Origin: Flavobacteriales bacterium
GTDB taxonomy: Bacteria; Bacteroidota; Bacteroidia; NS11-12g; UBA955
Direction: 5' to 3'
Length of the DNA: 64,000 bases
Assembly (NCBI GenBank): GCA_002737705.1
Contig: NSIM01000004.1
Span: 1 to 64,000, forward strand
Position 1 is the first letter of the stretch; each line of letters begins with the position of its first letter. The notes beneath the pieces are model-generated. The model made no database searches. It worked only from the letters and a program-made list of their open reading frames with translations, and was not told where the DNA came from. This document shows, piece after piece, positions 53,887 to 62,186 of this stretch. The position numbers and the translations under genes are program-made.

Positions 53887-55315
53887 TTTTTTGAACGGAT
53901 TTTTTGCGTGTATACCTATTCGGGAAAGTGTGCTTTGTTTGCTGTTCTGTAGTTTCTCTCTTGGTAAGTCACAATCACAAAAAAGGCATTTAAACAGAGA
54001 CAGTCTCGGGAATTCCTTTGTTATGAATCGACAAATTTCTCAGAACCCATTTCCATTGGAAGATTGTTTCCGTTATAAAATCGTTACGGGATCAAATGGT
54101 TTGCCTTTTGCATTTATGAAAAAAATGGCATTTGGAGGCTATATCTCAACCAAAAACACAACAGCGGCTGAATTACAATTAAGAGATGTAAACCGTGCAG
54201 GGTTCATACAAGAATTCAGCCTAGCTGTATTTCCATTAAAACGCCGGCACCTTGAATCAGTTGACATTGATGCAAAAAATTCCATAGGAATCGATAAAAT
54301 TTCCATTCGGAACACCCAAATGGCGGGTTTGGTTTTTTCCAAAGATGCCTATCGTTTGCTGTTCCGAGGCAATGGATATTACAAAGGGAAATGGTTGGAT
54401 TTGGGGCGCAACAAAATATTTTCTATTGGGCTAAATACCATCGATTTTGGCATTTCGCTCCCAAAAAAACAATGGGGTGAATGGCAGTTTTCCTTGTCGC
54501 AGGTTAACAATTACTACACAGTATCAACAGAGAATATTCATTTGTTCACCAGTGAAAATGCGGATGTGATCTCATTCAATGGAAATTTTTATTCTCAATC
54601 AACAACCAGTGCGAGATTTACAGAAAAGGGTTTAGGCATTACAATGAGTGCAAAAAAAAACCTGCATTTTGGCAAACGAAACAGTGTGGGATTGCGACTT
54701 CCAAACCAATTGTTGATCGGCTTTAAAGATCTTGGAATATATCATTTACCGGCAGTAAAAGTAAATAGTAGGGGCATGATTTGGTCTGCGAACGGACGCG
54801 GATTAAAACCATTTTCTTCACAGACAATGCAGCCGGTATCTTTACAGCAAGTGGCGTTGAGCCCAAAGGAATTACAATTGGGCAATTGGTTTAATCGTCA
54901 ACGTGACACTGCCCTTGACAGGTTAAATATTATAGATCAGGAACGCTCGGGGAATGTATTGTCACCCTTTACTTTGTTTGTAGAAATGCAAATGTTTAAG
55001 GCGCAGTATACTGGTGCATCGTTTCGCTGCGATTATGTTAATATTCCAGGATATATTCCCCGTTCTACTGTTACTTTTTCCAAACGCATCCCCCCACAAG
55101 TAAAGCAGAAATGGGATTATTTTGAATTGAACCCCTATATGGGGATTGGCGGTTTTGATACTTGGGATATTGGCTGTAAACTCCTGATTTCTTCTCCCAT
55201 TCAGGGTTTTGGAAAGGCGTATTTTACCTTGGATTTCATCGGTATAGAATCGTTCATCGCACCCGGAAAACAGCATGGCGCCGGATTGGCAACCTCTATT
55301 ATTGTTGGTTTATAA
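53864..55315 (+). CDS. Hypothetical outer-membrane protein (DUF5723-like)
   Basis: A 483-aa protein from ATG 53864, which overlaps the lipoprotein stop by 23 nt. A hydrophobic N-terminal stretch (SVLCLLFCSFSLGKSQSQ) looks like a signal peptide. The body (FSIGLNTIDFGISLPKKQW, MSAKKNLHFG, WDYFELNPYMGIGGFDTWDI, GAGLATSIIVGL at the end) has the alternating pattern of a beta-barrel and recalls DUF5723 proteins; this family call is tentative. Probably an outer-membrane partner of the lipoprotein. Confidence 0.65.
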   Translation: MNRGIGSNFLNGFFACIPIRESVLCLLFCSFSLGKSQSQKRHLNRDSLGNSFVMNRQISQNPFPLEDCFRYKIVTGSNGLPFAFMKKMAFGGYISTKNTTAAELQLRDVNRAGFIQEFSLAVFPLKRRHLESVDIDAKNSIGIDKISIRNTQMAGLVFSKDAYRLLFRGNGYYKGKWLDLGRNKIFSIGLNTIDFGISLPKKQWGEWQFSLSQVNNYYTVSTENIHLFTSENADVISFNGNFYSQSTTSARFTEKGLGITMSAKKNLHFGKRNSVGLRLPNQLLIGFKDLGIYHLPAVKVNSRGMIWSANGRGLKPFSSQTMQPVSLQQVALSPKELQLGNWFNRQRDTALDRLNIIDQERSGNVLSPFTLFVEMQMFKAQYTGASFRCDYVNIPGYIPRSTVTFSKRIPPQVKQKWDYFELNPYMGIGGFDTWDIGCKLLISSPIQGFGKAYFTLDFIGIESFIAPGKQHGAGLATSIIVGL

Positions 55316-55408
55316 TGGCGGAGTTTTTTCGAATATCAGGCTAAGATGGCGTAATTTTGACGAGCCAATCGCTACCGCATGGATTTGTTTACGGGTATCG
55401 GGTAAGGA

Positions 55409-55644
55409 AATATACAAACCATTTTCACAATGTTAAATTCTCATTAACGCGGTCTGTGACCACGCTAATTGGGCAGGGCGTTTACAGTGGGCTCAAGGCT
55501 GGGTTTTCCGTAGTCTTGAATTTTGGCAGCCTTTCATCTTTTGGGATTTTGGCAGCCTTTCATCCTTACTGCAATACTTCAAAGTACTGTTTTTGCACAG
55601 CTTATTTTTTCAGTGATGTGCCAATGGAATATACAAACCATTTT
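55409..55644 (+). repeat. 17-bp direct repeat pair flanking a non-coding region
   Basis: AATATACAAACCATTTT occurs at 55409-55425 (intergenic) and at 55628-55644 (inside the 3' end of the glycosyltransferase gene). The outside copy may be a leftover of a duplicated gene end. Confidence 0.45.
55521..55564 (+). repeat. Tandem 18-bp repeat
   Basis: TTTTGGCAGCCTTTCATC at 55521-55538 and 55547-55564, unit spacing 26 nt. It lies in the 286-bp region between the DUF5723-like gene and the glycosyltransferase; the track ORF 55357-55650 across it has no coding support. Confidence 0.6.
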
Positions 55645-57353
55645 CCTTGATTGAAAAGGGCTTGGTGATTGGGAGTTGGAACAGAAGTATCGGCATATTC
55701 TGAAAACCATCGGCTGGTATCATTGGTAATAACATAGCCCAGGCGGCGGTTTTTTTCGGAGAAATTTTTGCATTTTGCATTGTAAATTTCTAAAGCTAGA
55801 CGCGGACCATACCCAGAAGCCAAGCGCACACCTTTTGTTTCTAATAGGTATAGAACTGTATTGGGAGAGGGGTCGAATGCAACAAATACTTCTCGGTCTT
55901 TTACATTCACTTTTTTTAGCCATGTCCCAATTCTAGTTAAATCATCAACTTCAACCCCGTCAACATTTTGGCAATAATACTCATTGGCCGTAAACCGATA
56001 CGTGAGCATTGTTTTAGCCTGTCCAAAGTGAACAAAAGGAAGGATACACAAGCCCATTAAACTCAGTAATGCGGGCCAACCTTTCAAGAATATTTTGCCG
56101 TTCAGATAGCGTTGTTGTAGCGCAAGAATGGCAAAGAAAACAAAAGGCCATGCACTTAAAAAATAATAATCGTGGTATCGAAACTGCAATTGAAAAAGTA
56201 TAAATACCGCGCCAAAACCCAGCAGCAACCAAATACTAAGCTCTTCTAAAAGTGTGAGTGATTTCCGAAACCTGATCATACTATAGACCCATAACATTAT
56301 GATGCCCAATATGGGTAGGGTGGGATACAACGAATCAATCCAAGTATTGAAGCTATACCGAGAAATTTCTATACATTCTGTGAGGCTGTTACTGGGATTT
56401 ATTTGTTGCAGAAAATGTGTATTCCCGGTTGTTTCGGTAATTTTTTTTGCATACGCATACCAACATACAATGGGAATTATTGGAAGCAGTAAAGTATACC
56501 ATGGGTATTTTGGCAAAGCGAGGGTTGATGATTCATCTATGATTTCATAGCTATTGTCGTTGTTTTGTTTAACACGCAAGGGTTTTTTTAATTTTTGGGT
56601 AAGGAGCAGCAGAATGATGGCAACATGTACAATGAGAAATGATACTTTTATGAGTCCACACAATGAGATAAACAACAAATAAAACCACCAAGCCCTTTTG
56701 GTGTCGATGTGGTAATGCCATTTAATCCAATGGTATAATGCGATCATTCCCAGTGAAAGAGCAACAGGATCGGCAAGGAAATTCCAGGTATAGAAAACCA
56801 GTGTTGGGGAAAGGTAAAAGATTGCCAACAATGCCAATTTACTCAGCGTACTCCTTATGTGCATGGATAAAATCCTCCAAGCGGCCCACATTCCAAAGCC
56901 CACAATCAGCCCTACAATCAAACGGTAAAAAATATCGTGAAATCCAAATACCGAATAAGCCAAAGCAGCGAGATAAGGAATGATCGGAAATTCCATGCCC
57001 GCGACGCCTTCGGCGGCGCGATTTTCCATCACACGTGGCAAAAAAAAGTTCATTGATTCATGCCAAAAATTCCATGCAACACAGGCGCGATCCGCTTGTG
57101 CCCCTTGGTGCATGCCAAACGGTGGCATATTTATATAGTCTAGCCAGCCCAAGCCCAATTGAATCCCTATCCAAAAAATCCAAAACCACCGATCGGGGTT
57201 ACTTTGTAAGCGTAGCCTAGTATTTTCATTGCCTTCTTCGCCGCTATTTGGCGGGGCACCTCCAAAAAATCGGCTACCCATAAATGCTTGTCTGAAGTCA
57301 TTATAGGGTACTTTTGATGACTGATTAGGGCTTTGTGGAAATGGGAATGACAT
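55602..57353 (-). CDS. GT-C type membrane glycosyltransferase (ArnT/family 39-like)
   Basis: A 583-aa protein with about 12 membrane helices and a C-terminal soluble part. The conserved first loop with acidic/aromatic residues (WLDYINMPPFGMHQGAQADR) and the PYLAALAYSVFGFHDIFYRL segment fit lipid-linked-sugar-dependent glycosyltransferases of the PMT/ArnT superfamily. It likely moves a sugar from a polyprenyl carrier to an envelope acceptor. The N-terminal 50 residues are polar and unusual. It starts 1 nt after the GT2 stop; a GT2 that makes polyprenyl-phosphate sugar next to a GT-C enzyme is a coherent pair. Confidence 0.8.
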   Translation of the reverse strand: MSFPFPQSPNQSSKVPYNDFRQAFMGSRFFGGAPPNSGEEGNENTRLRLQSNPDRWFWIFWIGIQLGLGWLDYINMPPFGMHQGAQADRACVAWNFWHESMNFFLPRVMENRAAEGVAGMEFPIIPYLAALAYSVFGFHDIFYRLIVGLIVGFGMWAAWRILSMHIRSTLSKLALLAIFYLSPTLVFYTWNFLADPVALSLGMIALYHWIKWHYHIDTKRAWWFYLLFISLCGLIKVSFLIVHVAIILLLLTQKLKKPLRVKQNNDNSYEIIDESSTLALPKYPWYTLLLPIIPIVCWYAYAKKITETTGNTHFLQQINPSNSLTECIEISRYSFNTWIDSLYPTLPILGIIMLWVYSMIRFRKSLTLLEELSIWLLLGFGAVFILFQLQFRYHDYYFLSAWPFVFFAILALQQRYLNGKIFLKGWPALLSLMGLCILPFVHFGQAKTMLTYRFTANEYYCQNVDGVEVDDLTRIGTWLKKVNVKDREVFVAFDPSPNTVLYLLETKGVRLASGYGPRLALEIYNAKCKNFSEKNRRLGYVITNDTSRWFSEYADTSVPTPNHQALFNQGKWFVYSIGTSLKK

Positions 57354-57354
57354 G

Positions 57355-58308
57355 CTATTTCTTTTCTTTCAGTCCATCAATATTAGAATCTCTAACAATA
57401 TACGTGGGCCGGTTTTTTACATTTTCACTCACCCGCCCCAGATACTCACCCAGAATTCCAATTCCCAACAATTGTACCCCGCCCAAGAAGAGAACAGAAA
57501 TATGCAATGATGTCCAACCTGCTTCGGTATACCCAAAGAATTTTTGATACAAACTATATAAAATAAGCATAAATGCTATGCCCGAAACTAAGAATCCCAA
57601 GAGTGTAGCCATACGCAAGGGCCAGTTGCTAAAACTACTGATGCCATCCGTAGCAAAGCGTATCATTTTTGAATAGGTAAATTTGGTATTGCCACCCATG
57701 CGTTCCTCCCGGTCATATTCGATAAAGCTGGATTTGAATCCAATCCATGCAATCTGACCGCGCAAGTATTTGTGCTGTTCAGGCATTTTAAGCAAAATTC
57801 GTTGTACTTTTTGGTGGATGAGTCTAAAATCTCCCGTGTCTATGGGAATGTCAATCGTGGTAATATTGCCCATAATCCTATAAAAAAGCGATGCTGTAAT
57901 TTTTTTGAGCCAATTTTCACCCTTTCTTTTGAGGCGTTTTGCATAGACAACTTCATACCCTTCCAATGATTTTTTGTACAGATCAGGAATACGTTCCGGT
58001 GGATCCTGACCATCTCCATCCATAATGATGATGCGTGTACCAATGGCATGCTCTAAACCAGCTGATATGGCAATTTGATGGCCGAAATTTCTAGAAAAAT
58101 CGATGTATTTTATGCAATCATTATTTTCAGAGAGGCTTTGAATGATCGCCAAACTCGCATCGGTAGAGCCATCATTTACATAAATTAGTTCGTAGGATAC
58201 GCGCAGTGTAACAAAAACATTGTGTATCCTTTCACTCAATCCAAGGATATTACTTTCCTCATTATTAATGGGCACTATCAAGGAAATTTCTACCGTAGAT
58301 GAAGACAT
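57355..58308 (-). CDS. Glycosyltransferase family 2 (polyprenyl-phosphate glycosyltransferase type)
   Basis: A 317-aa protein with a GT-A domain: VPINNEESNILGLSERI at the start, YVNDGSTDASLAII near residue 44, FSRNFGHQIAISAGLEHA near 73, and the metal site MDGDGQDPPERIPDL near 97. Two C-terminal helices (MATLLGFLVSGIAFMLILYS and LHISVLFLGGVQLLGIGILG) anchor it in the membrane, as in GtrB/DPMS-type enzymes that charge undecaprenyl phosphate with a hexose. It probably supplies the neighbouring GT-C enzyme. A TATTTTTG box ends 4 nt before the ATG. Confidence 0.9.
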   Translation of the reverse strand: MSSSTVEISLIVPINNEESNILGLSERIHNVFVTLRVSYELIYVNDGSTDASLAIIQSLSENNDCIKYIDFSRNFGHQIAISAGLEHAIGTRIIIMDGDGQDPPERIPDLYKKSLEGYEVVYAKRLKRKGENWLKKITASLFYRIMGNITTIDIPIDTGDFRLIHQKVQRILLKMPEQHKYLRGQIAWIGFKSSFIEYDREERMGGNTKFTYSKMIRFATDGISSFSNWPLRMATLLGFLVSGIAFMLILYSLYQKFFGYTEAGWTSLHISVLFLGGVQLLGIGILGEYLGRVSENVKNRPTYIVRDSNIDGLKEKK

Positions 58309-58312
58309 ATAG

Positions 58313-58320
58313 CAAAAATA
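58313..58320 (-). promoter_or_regulatory. -7 box of the GT2 gene
   Basis: TATTTTTG on the minus strand, ending 4 nt before the ATG at 58308. No -33 TTG at standard distance. Confidence 0.45.
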
Positions 58321-58335
58321 TGCAAAACCATGAAC

Positions 58336-58343
58336 TACCTTTG
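58336..58343 (+). promoter_or_regulatory. -7 box of the thioredoxin lipoprotein gene
   Basis: TACCTTTG, 25 nt before the ATG at 58369; divergent from the GT2 box at 58313-58320. Confidence 0.45.
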
Positions 58344-58368
58344 TGTTTCATTATAAAACTCTTAAAAA

Positions 58369-58770
58369 ATGCGAATTTCTATTCACTTTTCCTTGGTTTT
58401 TATTGCCTTTGCAATCATTTCATGTGGTTCTTGTCAGTCTAAACAAACAGACACCCACAATGCAGAAGTCTCCGAGAAAGAATTTGATAAAATTATTGTT
58501 GGAGACAAACTTGTTATGGTCGATTTTTATACTACATGGTGTGGTCCCTGTAAAAAAATGGCGCCATTTGTGCAACAAATCAAGTCTAACCGGATCAAAG
58601 ATGTTGTTGTGCTTCAAGTAGATGCAGAATCTCAGTTTGGCATCTCCGATCGATACCGTTTAGAAGGATATCCAACCCTGATCTTCTTTAAACGAGGGCA
58701 AGTCATTGGCCGTGCTTTGGGCTATCAAAACTATGACGCTCTCTCGACTTTGGTCGATCGTTTTAAATAA
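58369..58770 (+). CDS. Thioredoxin-like lipoprotein
   Basis: A 133-aa envelope protein with a lipoprotein signal (FSLVFIAFAIISC, Cys at about residue 21) and a thioredoxin fold carrying the active site WCGPCKKMAPF at about residues 57-67 and the cis-Pro region GYPTLIFFKRG near 102-112. It likely reduces or isomerises disulfides in the periplasm; the redox partner is unknown. Single gene, divergent from the GT2 gene. Confidence 0.92.
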   Translation: MRISIHFSLVFIAFAIISCGSCQSKQTDTHNAEVSEKEFDKIIVGDKLVMVDFYTTWCGPCKKMAPFVQQIKSNRIKDVVVLQVDAESQFGISDRYRLEGYPTLIFFKRGQVIGRALGYQNYDALSTLVDRFK

Positions 58771-58961
58771 AGGTCCGATACCAGCGGGGAAGTGGGTGAA
58801 GACGGAAACAAAGAGCCTGAAAAAAGGGACAGTGAAATTAAGTGGCTTTCACGAACAATTTTATCCTCATGTAAATGCTACAACTAAGAAAAATACAATT
58901 CAACCAAACCATAGGGTAGAACGAATTACAAGGGTTTAATTTGATCGGCTACAGCGATCGA

Positions 58962-59738
58962 TCAAAGATTCTTATCTAAAAAAAAATTGAAACTGTCTCC
59001 GCGCAATCCAAGGCGAAGTGTTTCCAATGAAACAAGTTCATTTGGCGAGATGTTTCCGATATTTACATTGCACCCGTATAATTTTATAAACCAAACTTGC
59101 TGTTCTTTTTTTGGTGCCTCCCAAACAATCTGATTGATGGGTATCTTACGAATAATTTCGGCAACCAATCCAGATCTAATCTCACCCGATCCCCGGAATA
59201 TTCCTACATTTCCCGACTCTCTGGCCTCTGCAATTACTTTCCATGCACCCGCTTTTAACTCCGATTGCATTTGTTCAATCCATTCGTAAGGAGGTATAAT
59301 TTTTTCATCATCTTTGCTTCCAACTTCGCTCAGAACGGTATAATTTTTGGCTAGGGTTTGAATGTATCCACATTTTATATCATGGGGCATATCCAAACTG
59401 CCATCGCTCACTTCGACATGTGTTAGTTGCAATTTCTCAATCAAACGCAGATAATCATTAAATTGATTGCGGGCAACGTAGGCTTCAAAAAGGGTTCCAC
59501 CCAGATAAACCGGAATCTTGGCAGAATGGTATAACTGAACTTTTTCAAGCAAGCGCGCAGTTGCAAAGCTGGTTCCAAAACCCAGTTTTAACAAATCTGT
59601 ATATGCAGCGCCATTTTCTATGAAATTCTCTGCTTCCTGTATGCTTAATCCCTTATCCATCACCATTGACAATCCCTCGATTCTGGGTTTATTCTCCCGA
59701 AACGGCAATTGGGTCAAATTGAATAATTCTGCGTTCAT
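58962..59738 (-). CDS. comA: Phosphosulfolactate synthase
   Basis: Adds sulfite to phosphoenolpyruvate to give (2R)-phosphosulfolactate, the first step of coenzyme M synthesis in methanogens; in Bacteroidota the product's fate is unclear. The protein (258 aa) shows the TIM-barrel ComA signatures: YTDLLKLGFGTSFA near residue 44, VYLGGTLFEAYVARNQ near 76, THVEVSDGSLDMPH near 107, VLSEVGSKD near 136 and VIAEARESGNVGIF near 170. ATG 59738 overlaps the stop of the upstream TPR gene (ATGA), which fixes the start and indicates coupled translation. The downstream phosphatase and dehydrogenase of the pathway are not in the window. Confidence 0.9.
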   Translation of the reverse strand: MNAELFNLTQLPFRENKPRIEGLSMVMDKGLSIQEAENFIENGAAYTDLLKLGFGTSFATARLLEKVQLYHSAKIPVYLGGTLFEAYVARNQFNDYLRLIEKLQLTHVEVSDGSLDMPHDIKCGYIQTLAKNYTVLSEVGSKDDEKIIPPYEWIEQMQSELKAGAWKVIAEARESGNVGIFRGSGEIRSGLVAEIIRKIPINQIVWEAPKKEQQVWFIKLYGCNVNIGNISPNELVSLETLRLGLRGDSFNFFLDKNL

Positions 59739-61195
59739 AATCCTGTTCTGGCTTGGGTGAATTTTGAAATACAAGACAGTATTTGCGTTGCGTGTCGTAA
59801 CTCAGGCGCAAATGTGAACAATTGAATGTGTTCATTTGCATTTATTTCCAAAGCTTTTTCTAAAACAAATAGGGCAGCCGAGGCTTGTCCTGAAAGATAA
59901 CACAAGGCAGCCAATCGGTAAAGAAGTCCGCAGTGCTGTGGGATATTTTGAAGGCCAGTCTCAACAATTTCCAAGGCACGGCCAGTCTCGCCAATTTCGT
60001 AAAGAGAAGTGCTGTAATTAAGCCATACCTCTGGATTTGAGGTATGCTCAATACGCAACGATTCGTATAAGGTCTCCCATTTTTCTTGCATATGCGCACC
60101 AAAATAGGCACTTGCCAAAACCATTCCGTAATCAGATTCAAAGTGGTCTAGGTTATATGCCCTCTCTAAATAGGGTATTGCAGCACTATAATTTTCTTCG
60201 TAATGCCAGGTAAGTCCCATGCTATACCAACACTCAGCATCTTGGGGTTGTTGTTTGATGATTTCTTTGTACAGGGTTCGGCATGTTTTAACATCCCCTT
60301 GTTCATAATAACTCCAAGCCAACAAACCTTCTATTTCCGCAAAGGTTTTTTTGGGAAACTTGAGTTGAAGTTCGTTATAGTGTCTAATAAAATCTTCATA
60401 CCGGCCCAATTCATAAATACACTCGAGGTAGGTAATCCATGCATCTGCAAAATTGTCGTTGATAGTGATTGCAAAATCCAGGGCTTTAAGCGCTTGTTCG
60501 TGATCTCCTTTTGCCATGTGCCCAGATCCCAAAACATACCACGCCTCTGCAGAATATGGATCTTGGTCAATAATGCGCTGAATCATGGGTAAAAGAGATT
60601 CGATTAAACCACCTTCTTCTGCTTTTTCGATGTATTTTTCAAGAATTGCGCTTACCTCGGCTCCTGCATCCAAGGCTTTCTCGAGAATGGGCATCGCCAA
60701 GTCAAATTGGCCATGGTAAAGAGAAATTTCCAAGAAATCTTCAAGCATTGCTTCCTCTTCGCCAGCATTTTGCAATACTTTCAGCACTTCATCCATTGCT
60801 TTCTTTTTATGACCCTGCAAACCAAAAATAAGGGCTTGCATAAATTCCAAGGCGGGTTCAAATGGCGCGTATTGAAGTGCCTGATTAATACAACTTCTTG
60901 CCTTGGTATATTTTTGATCGCGCACCAACCACTCAACCATGTGCAAAGTAAATATGGGCATGTAGGGATACTGCTGTATGGCGGTTTCTAGAATTATTTT
61001 GATATAGGTATCTGCACGGTATTGCCCAGTTTGTGTGGGGAATTGGCCCGCATAGAACCGGTATAATTCCAACCATTCTCTGGCCGAAAATTTGATACGC
61101 TGTTTGCTTTCAAATTCACGCACCATTGCATCTACATCGCCTTGGAAAACATCTTCTTCTTCCTCGTCGTCCCAATCTGATGAAAAGAAACTCAT
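59735..61195 (-). CDS. Tetratricopeptide repeat protein
   Basis: A 486-aa cytoplasmic protein (no signal peptide) made of TPR motifs along its length, for example SAEAWYVLGSGHMAKGDHEQ near residue 216, DAECWYSMGLTWHYEENYSA near 320 and HCGLLYRLAALCYLSGQASA near 435. The N-terminus is very acidic (DDEEEEDVFQGDVD). It is translationally coupled to phosphosulfolactate synthase by an ATGA overlap, a setting I cannot explain. A TAATTTTG box ends 5 nt before the ATG, suggesting a leaderless mRNA. Confidence 0.88.
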   Translation of the reverse strand: MSFFSSDWDDEEEEDVFQGDVDAMVREFESKQRIKFSAREWLELYRFYAGQFPTQTGQYRADTYIKIILETAIQQYPYMPIFTLHMVEWLVRDQKYTKARSCINQALQYAPFEPALEFMQALIFGLQGHKKKAMDEVLKVLQNAGEEEAMLEDFLEISLYHGQFDLAMPILEKALDAGAEVSAILEKYIEKAEEGGLIESLLPMIQRIIDQDPYSAEAWYVLGSGHMAKGDHEQALKALDFAITINDNFADAWITYLECIYELGRYEDFIRHYNELQLKFPKKTFAEIEGLLAWSYYEQGDVKTCRTLYKEIIKQQPQDAECWYSMGLTWHYEENYSAAIPYLERAYNLDHFESDYGMVLASAYFGAHMQEKWETLYESLRIEHTSNPEVWLNYSTSLYEIGETGRALEIVETGLQNIPQHCGLLYRLAALCYLSGQASAALFVLEKALEINANEHIQLFTFAPELRHATQILSCISKFTQARTGL

Positions 61196-61200
61196 TGCAT

Positions 61201-61208
61201 CAAAATTA
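61201..61208 (-). promoter_or_regulatory. -7 box of the TPR-comA operon
   Basis: TAATTTTG on the minus strand, ending 5 nt before the ATG at 61195. No standard TTG. Confidence 0.45.
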
Positions 61209-61399
61209 CTCTTTGTTGGGATTTTACCCCCATACTATGGGATGAGTTCTTCCCCAACTTTTACACATACTTTTAGGTATGTCACGAACAAGCTTAATTT
61301 TATAGGGATTTTTCGGTTTGCAGGTAGTAAACTTGTGCTTTGATTTGTTTACTTGCAATTGCTCATAAAATTTATAGATTTAAAGGTTAACCTCTTGTT

Positions 61400-62032
61400 T
61401 TGATAGCGCCCATTATTTTTGGAATTTTTACTGGCTTTGTAATGAGCATTTCACTGGGGGCAGTTTTTTTCTTGTTGGTACAAGCGGGATTAATGGGTGG
61501 TTTGAGAAAAGGAATTCCCCTAGCACTAGGGGTAATTTTTGGCGATTTTGTATGCATGGTACTTGCATTAAATTTTAGTGATTTTATTACAAATTTTTTA
61601 AGTACGTATCAGTTTTGGATTTCAATACTGGGAACATTGGTTTTTTTTACACTTGCATTTCACCATTTTTTTCATCATTATAAATCCAAAAATAAAGGAT
61701 TGGAAGTGCGATTGGCCAATATGTCAAATTGGCAAATGGGGTTCAAGTCGTTTGCCATTAATATGGCAAATCCCATAAATGTAATATGGTGGCTTGGCCT
61801 TTACACATTGCCGCCGGGTGCAGACTTTGATTATTCCTCGAAATGGGTTTTTGGTATCACAGTAATTGCGAGTGTTTTTGCAACAGAGCTTTGTGTTTCT
61901 TGGAGCGCAGGGAAGCTTAAATTATACCTTACCGATGAGAGAATAAAACAGCTGGACCTAATCATTGGTTTATTGTTTTTTTTTATGGGCTTTTATTTGC
62001 TGTACCGATGTTATTTGTGTTTCCCCAAATAG
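61400..62032 (+). CDS. LysE family transporter
   Basis: An inner-membrane exporter of amino acids or related small molecules. The 210-aa protein has about six helices; FVMSISLGAVFFLLVQAGLM at the N-terminus and FAINMANPINVIWWLGLY near residue 115 (with the NP motif) fit the LysE/RhtB superfamily. The start is a TTG at 61400; no ATG precedes the first helix, and the next Met (within the first helix) would truncate it. Substrate unknown. Confidence 0.82.
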   Translation: MIAPIIFGIFTGFVMSISLGAVFFLLVQAGLMGGLRKGIPLALGVIFGDFVCMVLALNFSDFITNFLSTYQFWISILGTLVFFTLAFHHFFHHYKSKNKGLEVRLANMSNWQMGFKSFAINMANPINVIWWLGLYTLPPGADFDYSSKWVFGITVIASVFATELCVSWSAGKLKLYLTDERIKQLDLIIGLLFFFMGFYLLYRCYLCFPK

Positions 62033-62186
62033 TTTCCAAAAAAATACAGATCTAAAATTTCCCAAGCTATGCAAATTGGATATTGCCACCCGTAATGGAT
62101 ATTCATATTTATGTATCAACCCCTTTGGTTAATATCAAATGGGTATTTTATCAAAAAACTATAGATTCTCGTTGTAATTTTACCCC

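Noticed and set aside
55357-55650. 97-aa ORF over the repeat region
   Set aside because: Covers tandem repeats and overlaps the GT-C gene end; no coding support.
58706-58939. 77-aa ORF after the thioredoxin gene
   Set aside because: Overlaps the thioredoxin gene in another frame; charged random-like sequence.
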